DNA from: Parelaphostrongylus tenuis
Taxonomy: Eukaryota; Nematoda; Chromadorea; Rhabditida; Metastrongylidae
NCBI GenBank assembly: GCA_019055375.1
Contig: JAHQIW010005963.1
Location: 22,994-86,993 of the forward strand
Length of the DNA stretch: 64,000 nucleotides
Direction: 5' to 3'
The position numbers and the translations under genes were made by a program. This document shows positions 23,881-36,179 of the stretch, in pieces. Under the pieces are notes generated by a model. That model was not told the origin of the DNA, searched no databases, and saw nothing but the letters and a program-made list of their open reading frames with translations. Positions within the stretch are counted from its first letter, which is position 1; each line of letters begins with the position of its first letter.

Positions 23881-25545
23881 GCATCGCCCTCTTAACGCAG
23901 CATTTTACTTTTCGCAAGAACGGCGGAAGGACTAAATTCGAACACTAAATGCCAGAACTACCATAAAGGAGGATTTAATCAGATTATTAGTCTGCCGTTG
24001 AGAAAATACCATAATTACCAAAGCCAACGAAGAAAACGATCAACTCATCCAACTTCCTTCACCTCAACGTGAGAAGAGCAGCAGTCATGGCCTAAACTGA
24101 AAAAGCTGGGAAAGGTATACGCGAAGCTCACCGAAGCTGCGCTAAACGGCAAGACCATGGATGCACTTTGACGCCCCGACGCGATAGTCACAGCTTCCAA
24201 AACGATAAATAAAGATAATCACTGAAGGCTCGGTCTTCATTAACCTGATCTTCACTTATCACCTGTCAGATTGCAAAGTTCTTTTCAATAAAAAGCAAGC
24301 AAAACCGTTGTAGTTGTTCAAAGGGGAATACCAACACGACATCTGCAGTTGTTCTATACTAAACTGGACAGCGCACTGGACAAACGCCAGCCTTGCAAAC
24401 AAGTAGGTTTCCAGAAAGGATTGTTACTATAGACCACATCCACACGGTAATTGGGCTTACTGAAGTTCCACAATAGTAGTGCACAATTTTAAAAGAGTCT
24501 TTGATTCAGTTGAAGCGAAAGCAGCTTTAGAAATCACCAGACCATTACTCAGTGCTTAAGAATTTTTGTGACTTGTAAACGATTTCACAAAAAGATATCG
24601 CATTCTAAAACGATCTTACTATGAACGCAAAAAGAGTGGGCTCGGCAAGACATTACTATCGCGCCAAAATTATTTACAGTTATTCAGACTATTCACCATT
24701 CTTAAGCATATGCTAATATCAGAAAGAGATGTCGACGATCAAGTACATTACATCGTTTTTGCTTCCGTGATGACATGGTTTCTTACAACGATAAGCATGA
24801 ACCCAGCGGAACAAGTATTGACCGATTTCGACAACGCCTGTGTCTCCGACCAAATCTAACGGAAACGATGTTTATGAGGATCAGCTGAGTCTTGAATACC
24901 CCATTTCGCTCAGCGAAACGAATGCATCCGAATGCTCAACTACGTCTATCTAGGTCATAAAGTCGATATGATGAACGACCTAGCTCCATTATTGAGCAGC
25001 AGGAAACGAGCGGCTCAGGGAGCGTTTGAGAGTATCGAGGGCGTAGCTAAAAAGAAGAAAAATATACGACTTCGTGTCCACCTTTTCGACTCAACAGTGA
25101 TTTCTGCCCTAACGTATGCAGCAGAAACCTGGTCTCTACGTAAGCGAGATGAAAGATCAGCTTGAAGCTATCGCGCAGCCGAAAGGTTGACATTAAATAG
25201 TCCGCATCTTGTGAATGAAAAAAACTCAAAATCTGGTTTTTGTCAGCGGTCGAAAATCAAAGATATCGTTTTATAAGTCAGATTGCAGACGTAATGCGTA
25301 TCAACGGCAACTGAGGGCGGACAATCGTTACCGACTGGATTTCCGCGATATCAAGACCACATGGAGATCGCCGGCCAATGGTTCGACTTTGTCACGAAAA
25401 GCCTGGAAGTTATGTATGATGATCAACGAATTCCTGAAGCGAGGGGGACCCAAGCTGTCGTTCCACGCTATGGGGAAAATTGGAAGTCTTACTGAAACCC
25501 GATAGAGTCACTCGACGATCAGCGGGCGACTAAAAGTGGCAACAT
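23880..25545 (+). mobile_element. RTE-clade LINE relic
   Basis: The order parallels the 15.5 kb relic: linker (AACGAAGAAAACGATCAACT, 24.02 kb), RT start (ACAAACGCCAGCC...ATAGACCACATCCACACG, 24.38-24.45 kb), a degraded FADD region (24.74-24.79 kb), then YVYLGHKVDMMNDLAP and LRVHLFDSTVISALTYAAETWSLRKRDE (24.93-25.16 kb). The C-terminus ends near 25.52 kb. Numerous stops mean it cannot be active. The C-terminal 77 codons are the best preserved part. Confidence 0.85.
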
Positions 25546-26639
25546 TTATAAATATTAAAAAGCGTTGTTAAATTGCTGATGACGTTTTGTCAAGCGTCTG
25601 AACTTATGATGTTGAAAGATTACTAGGTGATTCTACTAACCAGACGGTTAGTGACCTCCCTTGTTAATAGTGAGGCATTTCGCCAAAAGTTATAGGGAGT
25701 TTCTTCATTCTTTGGGCATTCGTTTGAGCGTAACAAAGCACTAGGTTTATGTCATCATACCTATCTTGTAGTCCTTTCATTCCTGAATGTTGTGTTGCAA
25801 TGTAAGCTTAAAGTATCGACTACTGAATACGCTTGTCAAAAGCCTAGTTAATTATGAGTAACGGTGCATTCTTACACGTTGCCGCCTGTGCTCTACAGCG
25901 CTTTCCAGCCCTCTACGTCATAGACGGTATCATACGTTCTGGGTCACCTCTAAATAATTTGTCCAAATTCTAGGCAAAATTTCGATGAGGCTTTTAAGAA
26001 ATATATTCATCCAATGTTCTTGGGAAAATTTTGCAAGTCACATCCAGAGGGAAACCGTTTCTCGTAGATATTTGTTCCACCATTTGAATGACAGCTTCTT
26101 GGCGATATATTCTACTGAATAAAATCTCTGCTATATAACTTATCAGTAGATGATTCCGAAACTTTATGCTCTTTGAGGCATACGGCATTGAACGCTGTTT
26201 TTCAGACTACGAAAGGTACAGAAATTTTTGGATGTTTGAAACTCTTATAGTAGAAGAGAGCACTAATGTGAGTGTCGATGAATTAATTGGTCGGGTCCAA
26301 ATCAATAGCAGCATTTGAAAAGGTGCAGGTAAATCTGCTTCTTTTTCGTACCAAGATAGCACAGTGCTACCTATTTAAGTGGAGAGATCAAGGGCAAAAG
26401 TTTGATGGTATGCGAAAGAAAGCGGAAAAATCTTCAAAAGAGAATATGACTTACATGAACAAACAGTCTTAAATCCACAAGAATGCTTATTCTCCCACTC
26501 TTTTAACAGTGTTACTGTACCTTTTAACATGTAACAGTGTAACTTCTAACAGTTTGTGCTAAAATTATATATCCAATCTTTCGGCACTTTAACTTTTTAT
26601 TTGACCCGCCATCATTGCTTTTTTCAGTGTGCGGATCCA
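25546..26639. other. Gene-free stretch between the RTE relic and the SINE at 26.6 kb
   Basis: AT-rich sequence. ORFs of 60-64 codons on both strands lack motifs and credible splice contexts. No repeat partner was found in the window. Confidence 0.4.
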
Positions 26640-26890
26640 GTACTTTCAACAATCAACTCGTTTTTCATTTTCTTCTTGAATTGGCGCGAAATACTGGTTG
26701 AGCGAGTTGCCTTGCAATCTTGAGGATAGCCTACCTGTGGCGTTCCATACGACGTTGTTGTTGCCTGCCGCAGAAAGGTGGTGGGGGGGGGGGGGGGGGG
26801 GGGTGGAGCTCGGCTTCACTCGCGTTGTGACCCGCATCACAGGCACTTGGCCACGGTGCCCCATATATGCACTTATGTTGAATGATATAC
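26640..26890 (-). mobile_element. tRNA(Ser)-like SINE, family 2 (minus copy) with a 21-base poly(C/G) tract
   Basis: On the minus strand this matches 17775-18015: GGGGCACCGTGGCCAAGTG head, CGGGTCACAACGCGAGTGAA, GAGCTCCACC, then CCACAGGTAGGCTATCCTC and CTCGCTCAACCAGTATT. At the point where the plus copy has CCTCCACCCC, this copy has a run of 21 C (G on the plus strand, 26783-26803). ORFs through it translate the tract into Gly or Pro runs and are artefacts. Confidence 0.65.
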
Positions 26891-27341
26891 AAAAGACTGT
26901 TGAAGTTGAACCCGCGCTTCACCTCAGCGGACACGTGCTGCCACTACGCTAGCAAGGCCACCGATGAGGCACTGCTGTTTCTACAATATAAACACTGCAT
27001 CTGCCAGCTACTAAACAGTCTTATATTGTTCCCAATACAATTTCAAAACCAAGTACAAAGTTGATGCTTTGGGTGAAGATTTATCAGTAAACAACAAAAA
27101 TGACATCTGGCTGGGATAACTGTTGAACTTAGTAAAATCACGGTGTTGTTATTATGCCAGACGAAAATCGTAATATGAAAACGAAAAAATACTCGATTAT
27201 TCTGAAGAACAATTGAGTTCGTTTGATATCCAACTTACTTTAACCTGATCAGAATCAGATTGTTGGAACAGAGATAGATACACCTCGACTATTCTGAAGA
27301 ATAATCGTATTTTGCATAATATTCATTTCGGTGTATCCTGG

Positions 27342-30300
27342 TCAAAAGTGGATCTTTGATACAGAGATAAGCACAATGCCAGTGATAGTAATCAGTATGC
27401 CGACTGACAGAGCGGTAAGGTCACGGCAGCCCTACAATGAACTACCTGATCGATCGACATCATTTCTTACTGATTAAGAGATTCAATGATCCGACCTTAA
27501 TTTCTTTGAAGAGAAACACTGCCCACAGCGATACGACCACACCGGGCGCTTTTGCAAGAATCGGATACGCAATAGTCTGAAAACACAGTTGAAAGTACCT
27601 GATAATAACAAATCTGCTTGGAGAAAAAGTTTAATTATCACTAACAACGAATGGAAAGTGTTATTAAAACATTCTAAAGATATATTACGATTCACTTTTT
27701 AATTATCATAGATACTTGATAGATTTTCTCGTCGTCTATAACACTTTCTTTGATAATATCTCGCGCATTTGCAGTTTTTGAGAGTCCCAAAACAAGTGAA
27801 CTTCGATAGAACATCACTTAAAATCTAATTTGACATAAAAATAAGCAATAATTTGATTGAATATTCAAAATGGTAAGCAGGGGATTGCCAGCAGATTACA
27901 GATCAGAAAACTTAGCAGTATCACGCCATCAGTAAGAGTAGCAGCACTAATAAGGACAGCATTTGGATATTTACAGAGCTTAAGTTGTACACTTCCTTCG
28001 TGAATAACTTTTAGACTGGTGGTAAGAAGATAATGTTTGATTTCGAAATAAAAGTCTTTTTTTTGTTTTAAGAAAAACATGAGGCACCTTATGAAAGCTC
28101 AGTGTAGGTCGGTTCAAACCGACAAACGGTATAAAAATTCAGATTTGCTCAGTAAGAGTAGAACATTTTAAGTTGTTGCTTTATTTGACCGACCTACACT
28201 GAGCTTCATAATTTAAGTTGTTGCTTTATTTGAGAAATTTGGTACTGTTCTAATATGACGGCTTCACTTGAGGCCTTCGATGAAAGAGTATGTTTTGCTT
28301 TTGCAAAACGTTTCTACAGTTGATCGATAGCTCAAATCAAGTGAATTTCAATGGCATGTTCAATTTCTCAAACAGCTTATTTTCGGGTCGAACCAATCAA
28401 AATAAGATTTTCTGTCTCATTCGAAGATTCCTCAGTAGATAGAAGCTTCGTTGTAATGAACTTTTAATCGTTAGGTGGAGAAAATCTTTTCGACTATAAT
28501 GGTATATTTGCTCTCGGAAAGTATTTCATCGAGCTTTGCAACGACCGAAAGAATATTGGGTTTCAGACTCAGTGAGCACTACTAGTCGGCTAGGTGTGTG
28601 TACAGCTGTACTAAGAAATTCTTTTTGAAGATCAAACATATTTTCTTAATCAGAAAAATTCGCTCTATCTATTGCCCAGAAATTTTGTTAAGAAAAAATC
28701 TATCAGGCGAGAAATCGTCAAAAGACTGACAAAATCTCATTTTGACTGGTAAGGCTTTAAAAATAAGCAGTGTGAGAAATGAAATGTACCTTTAAAATGC
28801 ACTTGATGTGAGCTATCAGATAATCATGCATCTGTCAGATAATACTGAAGAATACGCTTTACCGAAGGCCTCAAGTGGCGCAGCCATAATAGGACAGTAA
28901 CGACATTTTTTCCTGTACTGGGCCCAGAAGTCTTAGCATTCGGTTCGCCTCCTTGCTCACCTGATGATTTTATCTCTACCACAAATGTCATTAGACACTG
29001 GTTTAGGCACATTTCCTTGAAATCTCAAAAATAGCCAGGCTGGGGCACTCCTTACCAGGTATTTGTTATTAATTGCCAGGGAGTGCTGGGTGGCTGAGAG
29101 AGTGATTCCGCGCGAAGCCGCTCCGGGCATCACTCGGCCACCGGCCCCTGCTAAATGTGACAACAAGAGAAAAATAAACATCCTTTCACTATCCATTTGA
29201 GATGGATTTGCTAAAAGTGCTTGGTTTTTCTTTGCTACTCAGCGTCACAACACACCGCCACTCCATGAGTCAACACAGAACGCCTTCTCACTTTTCTTTT
29301 ATCCACAGCATTGTAGCCTCTTCACCATTCAGATAAAAGTCACTTAGTCCACGTTCTAGTGGAATCCATGAAGTCGAGATAGTTGCCCTCCTACTACCAT
29401 TCTGTTTCATAAACATATGGGCAGGATATCAAAATTTTTTTCATATATAAATTTACCAGAAGTTTTGATTCTCTCCGCATTTCTAACAGAAAGTTCCATA
29501 ATATAAGGTCAGTTATAAACTGAAGATATAAAGTCGTTTTGTGTGGAATCGCAAATACTTCTTGCTGAACAGCTTAGTGCTCGGCTAAGAAGTTCACTGC
29601 AGACTTGAATTTTTTATCATAGTAAGATAACATTTACTAGAAACAGCCGCATTCGAAATGTTGTTCGTCGCTGTTGCGAATCGTACTCATTACAGTTTGC
29701 TTACTTGCCAATTATTGACTATTAGTACTTGTTAAATTATGAGAATAAATCGAAAAATCTGGTGGTTCCACTTACTTGGTCAAGATGTTGATTGGCTAAG
29801 AAAAAAGAGTAGGTGGCAATAGCATAGATTATACCGGAAATGAGTGATGGAAGAGTAAGTTCAGGATTCATGAATGGGCGATTGAATCTTAATAAAACAT
29901 TTTCCAGAGGTATTCAAAGAAAGATCGAAAAGTAAAAGGAGAGGAAATGTAGTATTATAATTGAGAGAAAAAGGACAACTTATTGAGAGAAACAAACCGT
30001 GCAAGTGAGTAAATCATAAAAATAATTGTAGATGTCAGCACAGAACCGAAGCAAAATGAGAAAAAATACGAAGAAATACTGGACGGATTGCCAGTCTCGC
30101 TGCTATGAGCTACCAGATAGTTTATCGGAGTAAGCACATTTCCGTATAGACATCCCACAAATACAGTAAGAAGAATGGCGCTGAAACAACGAACGATTGA
30201 GGTTTGCCATTATCCATCGATATTCTTTTGCCTTTTAGTTAGTTCAATTCTTTCGCCCCGTATATTTGGTCATGGATTCATTTACATCACTTATTTCCTT

Positions 30301-33300
30301 CTCTTCGTCCTTATATCATACCTTTTCCACTTATTCTTAGATTAAACGATGTTATCATTAATTTTACACTCACGTGATTCTTTTGGTGTTAGAAACAAAC
30401 GTCTCCTGTTCTTTGAAGGATAAACTTCGTTGAATCTGAAAATCATCTGATTTCTTTCTTTTTTCAAAAGTTAAACACTTCGGTGATTGAGCGACCTTCG
30501 TGGGAGCAAAGCAATCGAAGTTAATGGTCGCTCGCAAACTCAAATCAACATATCTCAACTAAAAGCGAATTTTACTAGTTATAGTCATATAACTTGAAAA
30601 TATTTCTCTAACGGTGTCGAAGAGTTCTTTTCCACAATGAAATTCTGATTTTTTGATACTCACAACATTAGTTGTTACATTTTTTCCTCTAGGTTCTCAC
30701 ATTTCGGATATAACAGAAAATTGAAAAAACGAGATCTAGCCTAGCACACTACCATGGTGTTCCTCGATGTATTGTTCTTGTTTGCAAACACCGCTGCTGC
30801 GTTAAAAACTTTTGAAAGCTCCAAACTTTGCCACTTTATCCTAGAACCTCATTTCTGAACAACTCTCTGGCCTTCGCATTAATTCAAAAGATCGACTGTT
30901 TTTGAAACCCCTAAAAAACATTCAATATAATTCCAAAAAAGAATGATTTAAGCTCAAAAAGGGGTTGGTACGCCAGGGTCATACACCGGTGTTTCGGAGG
31001 TTTGTCCTCCTCATCAGTGACCCCCGCCCCACATTCAGCATTATTGTATTGAATGTTTTTTGGGGGTTTCAAAAACAGTCGATCTTTTGAAATGGTTTTG
31101 ATCTAACAGCAAAAATCTATCGACTGAGAGGTGGTGATGGTACAGTGTCATAGTACACTGTGCCATCACCACATACGCCTCCCTCCTTGCAGGGCTGAAT
31201 GTGGGGCGGGGGGTCACTGACGAGGAGGACGAACCTCCGAAACACCGGTGTATGACCCTGGCGTAGCAACCCCTTTTTGAGCTTAAATCATTCTTTTTTG
31301 GCATATTAATTGTTTTGAGAGTTTATTGTAGAAATTATACGCAAGATTAATGCGACTAAGAAGGGTCTCTTCTGTGAATTTAGCGTTTGAACTCATGAAA
31401 TGCTTATTGGTTGAGAAATTAATGCCCATTGTCGAAAAACTGCCTTTGTTGTTTAAGAGTTAACAACAAACACGGTAACTTTATGCTCTAAGCAGTGCGT
31501 TTGAGAATAAGGAAACAAGGAAATCGATGCGAACGTGAATATGTGCTTCAAATAAGAACGACTTGTATGAACTATTCAATGATTTCCAAGTTTAATCACG
31601 AAAATGCTGAGATATGAAGAAAACCTAGAACCCATATGCATGTCAAGTGGGTTTATAATGTAATGCATTCACGTGGTCATATGTGGGTATCGTACCCTGC
31701 CATAAGAAAAAGACTAGGTAGTAAGTAGAAATCAGTAGTACATTATCGAATGATGTTTTTGAGAAAAAATCAATCATTGTATCTGTATCCTTGGCCTTAC
31801 CTTTTCTTGCCATGGTGCTGGGCGAACATCAATAGGACGATGCCTTATTGTTCCAAAAATGAAACCTCTATAACCAAGAATTGATAAAAATTGCCGATGA
31901 ACTTACCATCACAAAAAAGTGTATTAAAACAGCATTAATCTGCACTTGTTTCAATGAACAATGGGGAAGAGTGCACAAAAGTAACAGTTCGGGACTGCTT
32001 CGTACGTTTTCGTATCATAAACATTTGAAAGTGTTTTCGCTGAATATGGTTTTCCCTAAACTATTTGAAGTCAAGCGTAAGCTTAAAGCGTGACGATTTT
32101 ATATCAATGCTTGTTTTCTATAGAATCGCTCTTTATGCGTTGTAGCAGCGAAAAAGAAATTCATTTCACACTCTTTTGCCTTGTTCGCTTGGCAGGGGTC
32201 TGAGGAAAAATTCCCACTTTTACGCACATATTCAATAGAAGAAATCTCGGCGATTTCGGAATGAAAATTTCTGATTGGAAAAAAGTCTTATAAAGCGCCG
32301 TAAAAGTGGAAAGAAGATTAAGTTCTAAGCCCGCAGTAATTGGCCTGTCTATGAAGCAATAAGATGGAGTCTCATATACAGTATTATTACTGGACAACTC
32401 AAAATTTTGAAAAGAAGACATTATAAATCAAGCAACGAAAAACACGTTCACTCGAGGCGCGTTGTGTACAGCGATTTCAGCTGCCACGTCGAAAGTTCTT
32501 GATTTCCTTATATATTTTGGAAATTCTTTTTCGCTTTGAATATATTTCAAGATATCTCCGATGACGACTTTCCTTTCGCGACCATATGTTCCTGGTGCAT
32601 ATATCTCCGAGTGCGACACGTAATATAATTCTCGCTCTTACAGAACTTTGAAATATCAAATCCAGTTTCGAAATCCATGCCACCGAGGCACTACAGTTTT
32701 GGTAAAAGCCATCTGCAGACCCTAACCAAGCAAAAAATGAGCGCCAAAGGTGAAACGTAATCTTATTTTCGTTTCTATGGCGCATTACAAAGTGTTTTTG
32801 AAATCCATTCATGGTGTCGAAATTGCCGAGATTCAAGCCATCGACTGAGCACTTAATATCTAAGAGGAAGTCGAAAAAGGTCTCGTCCCTTAATCAAATC
32901 TGATATCGCATAACGAATGAAACGTAAAGAATTCTGTGCAGGACTGCCAAAAGTCTACTTATCGATCCCAGTCGTTATGCCCATCATAACGCTCTTAGAT
33001 ATAGGTGGTTAGCAAACTAGGTACTACTTCAAATGCAGTTTTTTATACCTACCCGATACAAACGATTACCACACCAATAATGTTCATCACATTATTATAA
33101 GGAAGCTGTTGAGGATTTCCAAGCAAACCGAATCTCGTCACAGCCCAACCGACAACGCAAGTGATGGTGTTCCATAACAGCGAACCTACTGCCATACCGA
33201 TTCCATCCATAATATATACGGTAAGCGCATTTCCTTAAACAGCCATTTTCTAGAATTTAAGCATTAATGTTAGAACAGATTAGGTTTGCAATCATAGTTC

Positions 33301-34772
33301 TTGTTTTATGCTTCGCTTACTCAAAATTAGGCCTTCCAGGGGAATCGTGCAGATCAGTACTTAATTCTCAGTCTGCTGTTATTTTTCGTTTCAACTGAAT
33401 CTGGATATAAGACTCTTATGACCGGTTGCCAAAAGGTTCAGTGATCGATGGTTATTGCTACAAACTGTTGCTGACCCATGTGGACTGAACATGTTTTCTC
33501 TCTTGCGTTCCTGGTTGCTTTCTTTAGGAAATCGTGAGATTCTTAGCGCTAGTTTACTACTTTCATAGTTAGCGATAACAAACGTCCTACTCTTTGTAAA
33601 CTTCGGTAGCTCTACCGGGTATGAATGAAGCTCTCCTTCATGTATGTTGCAATTTGACTTCTATCTTTCACAGGTCACTGAGCTTCAACGAAATTAGACA
33701 ACGAATTAATTCTGTTCAAAAGGTAATGCAGTAATCTTTGCCCATATTTTTATTGGAAATATTATTACGTGCAGTTTTGAGTGGCCACTGTCATTACTAA
33801 AATTCGTACCAGAAGCGAAGAAGACACCTGACAGCATGGCAAACGGAAATATTGGCGGCCATCCAGCCATATTGAGCACAATGACACCGAACAACATCTG
33901 ACCAATACACATCATCCATTGAAAAAATAATCCTAAACGCAATACACATAAGAGAATTACTAGAAAGTTTTTTTTTTACCTAGAATGAAAGGATTCTTTG
34001 TCCAATCTTTGAAATGGGTCCTTCCTAGTGGCCGTAGACTTATCGGGGCTTTTTCTAGATTATTCAGTTAGGAAATCCTTTATCCAGAATGAGAGAATTC
34101 ACCGTCAAAATCGAAAAAGTGGATCTTTATGGTAAAAACAGACTCTGAGGGGCTTTTTGAGTTCGTCCAACTTAGGCTGCAATGGAACGTTGGACCTTGA
34201 CTTTGGCTGCGCAAAGATTTTTAGATTATTTTCATTACACTTACGTGAAAAAAAAACTTGGATATCACGGTGATATTCATCTACTTTGATGCACTACTAA
34301 ATTTTTCTAGATCTATCATCAGGAATAATGAAGGCCATGTGACTTTTTATTCTATTGATATTCTACTGAATGGGCTATTTTTCTCATTCATGAGAAATTT
34401 AGTATGGACTAGGCAACTTCATATCGCCATCACATGGCCTCTACAGATCTTAAAAGACAATGCGATGTTTATCTTCTTACAGTGCTAAGATTTCCTCATA
34501 GTAACTGTGAAAGCACGCATATTGTTAATGTTAGTTGGGATCACTACAAGTATATGTTTATATTGAACTCTGTACCAGTTTACGTGTTTCCCATGTTGGA
34601 GGTCCTTGCAAGTATATCGATACTCGCGAAACTGTAATACGAGATAATCCTCGCAAGTAAAATGATTCCCACCGTCTCCGGTTTCAAACCATCGTACCGG
34701 AACGTATGTGGACCCGTAGGCGATGGCTGATACAACTGCCGCACCGACACCTACGACAACATCTTGTTGCAT
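27342..34772 (-). CDS. TMEM144-family multi-spanning membrane protein (putative carbohydrate/metabolite transporter), nine exons, 332 aa
   Basis: Minus-strand exons: 34772-34673, 33932-33810, 33233-33053, 31867-31801, 30435-30374, 30180-29998, 29887-29776, 27576-27496 and 27431-27342 (stop TGA). Every boundary is GT-AG and phases chain without a break to 999 bp. Family landmarks appear in order: YGSTYVPVRWFETGDG, QWMMCIGQMLFGVIVL, FPFAMLSGVFFASGN, MAVGSLLWNTITC-VVGWAVTRFG, then a polar loop (RPAPWQ), KRITAILLTVFVGCLYGN, a PSLISGIIYAIATYSFFLAN segment, VVSLWAVFLFKEIKG, and a final hydrophobic helix ending VSKIHF. About ten hydrophobic segments are visible. Human TMEM144 is 345 residues, so this copy looks complete. 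The family belongs to the drug/metabolite transporter superfamily; the substrate is not established. Introns carry foldback elements at 28.2 and 30.9 kb. Confidence 0.93.
28091..28233. repeat. Hairpin plus 22 bp direct repeat
   Basis: The arms 28091-28113 and 28188-28209 are complementary with one base missing. The left arm overlaps a smaller GTCGGTT/AACCGAC palindrome. A 22 bp direct repeat (TTTAAGTTGTTGC..., 28167-28188 and 28212-28233) brackets the right arm. It lies in intron 7 of the TMEM144 gene, next to the element at 28241. Confidence 0.7.
28241..28901. mobile_element. About 660 bp non-autonomous element with long terminal inverted repeats
   Basis: The left end (GTACTGTTCTAATATGACGG.. 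CACTTGAGGCCTTCG) is matched in reverse complement at the right end (CCGAAGGCCTCAAGTGG.. CATAATAGGACAGTAAC). Complementarity continues inward (GATAGCTCAAATCAAGTG near 28328 against CACTTGATGTGAGCTATC near 28801; CAATCAAAATAAG against CATTTTGACTGG). A homologous copy is at 45990-46637. It has no coding capacity, so it behaves as a foldback or MITE-type element. It lies in an intron of the minus-strand TMEM144 gene. Confidence 0.75.
29040..29165 (-). repeat. Possible tRNA-like repeat head
   Basis: The minus strand reads GGGGCCGGTGGCCGAGTGAT, then GCCCGGAGCGGC, resembling the tRNA(Ser)-like head of SINE family 2, in a local GC-rich island. No clear B box was found, so the assignment is weak. Confidence 0.3.
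30885..31310. repeat. Composite of two interleaved inverted repeats in a TMEM144 intron
   Basis: Pair 1 is 30889-30932 with 31048-31092 (AAAAGATCGACTGTTTTTGA and its complement, about 43 bp). Pair 2 is about 30937-31032 with 31190-31303 (AAGAATGATTTAAGCTC, ACACCGGTGTTTCGGAGG, CCCCGCCCCACATTC and complements). The left arm of pair 2 lies inside the loop of pair 1 and its right arm lies outside, so the pairs interleave. A third small hairpin (GGTGGTGATGG...CCATCACCAC) lies at 31130-31173. Confidence 0.8.
32090..32420. repeat. Possible half-copy of the 28.2/46.0 kb repeat family
   Basis: The words GCTCTTTATGCGTTGTAGCAGCG, TCATTTCACACTC and TAAAGCGCCGTAAAAGTGG occur in an order reminiscent of the arms of the 28.2 kb element, but at low identity. 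It lies between exons 3 and 4 of the TMEM144 gene. Confidence 0.25.
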
Positions 34773-34852
34773 TTTAATAGAAGCCTGAATTATCACTGCC
34801 TAATCGTGTTCAATGATATAGTGACGAAATGAAACATAAAGTTAGTACCCAG

Positions 34853-35162
34853 TGATGCAAAATGATGTGCAAAACTTTCGCGTAAGCTGGGACTCAAACC
34901 CACATTTCACTCTATCCGGGAGCGCGTGCTTTAACCCGATGCACTATTAACGCCCGTTTTGCTCACCACGCTTTCTACGCTACAACGCATCTGTCTGTCA
35001 GCCCCCAACCGTCAGCGGCATGGCACGGGTAGTCGGTATCGACATTTGTCCCAAAAAAATAGGCGTCAGCAGTGCAACGATTTAGAGCACGCGCTTCCGG
35101 ATAGAGAAAGATATGGGTTCGAGTACCGGCTGACGCGAAAAATTTCACATCACTCAGCATCA
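34853..35162. mobile_element. Palindromic element with two divergent tRNA-like arms
   Basis: The left arm (minus) has a B box at about 34892-34904 (GGTTTGAGTCC in minus sense) and an A box near 34935. The right arm (plus) has A box-like GCAGTGCAACGATTTAGAGC (35069) and B box GGGTTCGAGTACC (35115). The ends, TGATGCAAAATGATGTGCAA and a complementary TTCACATCACTCAGCATCA, are imperfect inverted repeats. Both tRNA-like units read from the centre outward through the ends. It lies just upstream of TMEM144 gene 1. Confidence 0.7.
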
Positions 35163-35699
35163 CGGGCTAAATTTGTAACGTCATAACACCGCAAAAAGCG
35201 ATTAAATAAAGATTTCTGCTTGATCACAAAGACAGTAGTAGTTTCATGATGATTTAGAATTTATTACGTCAATGACGTTGAGCTCTTAGGCCACTATTCC
35301 ATAAGCGACTTCGACTTTGTAGACAAAAAGCAGTCCTCGGAAAATTCATGCGCGAACGATTAGTTCCGTTGAAAATCATGTAGAGACAAGTGTAGACGTT
35401 TCTTCACCTCTTACATAAATACTTGTATCTGGTGAGCAAATGGTGCAAAGCACAATATAAAAGTGTAAAGCTAGCGAAGATCCAAGGTCTGCTTAGCTGA
35501 GAGTTCAACTACGAGGTGTTTAGTAAACTCTTTCGCTCAAGAGGACACGAAAAGCAAAAAGATTCAGGCTCAAGGTTTCGTATGTTATAGTCTCATATTG
35601 CTTTTTCCAAGACGGAAGCCACAAGTAACTCACAGGGCAATACTTTACCTTAAGTTTACTCTTGTCTAATTATTCAGATCAACTCACTCTTTCTCGCTC

Positions 35700-35739
<40 letters not shown>

Positions 35740-36140
35740 CTCCCTTCTCCGGCCCTGTCTTTCTCTCACTCAGGTTGAGTGATCTACATGAGAAATAAAA
35801 GCCATTTTTTGAATGTAATTATCGAATCAAGGGCAAATCTCAGCGATTTAGTGGCAAATAATGTAACAAAGAAAAGCATGAAGATGCAGTCAAAGAAAAT
35901 GCCAGACTAAATGCACAGTAGTGACAAGAATTTTAGAGCCAGCAGCAGTCAGTTATCGCACAGATTTTATACATTTTGGTTCCGATTTCCTTTCAACTTG
36001 CAGTACTCATTTGCATGGATTTCCACAAACATTCACTTGTTCACGAAGCAACCACAGAGCATTGCATTCAAAACGAGCTTTCTTTCAGTGCTTCTCTTTT
36101 TTGCGATTCAATAGCTATTTGCAGCGACACTTAAAAAACG

Positions 36141-36179
<39 letters not shown>

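Noticed and set aside
26698..26952. ORFs on both strands with Gly or Pro runs
   Set aside because: They read through the 21-base poly(G) tract inside a SINE copy; no other coding signal.
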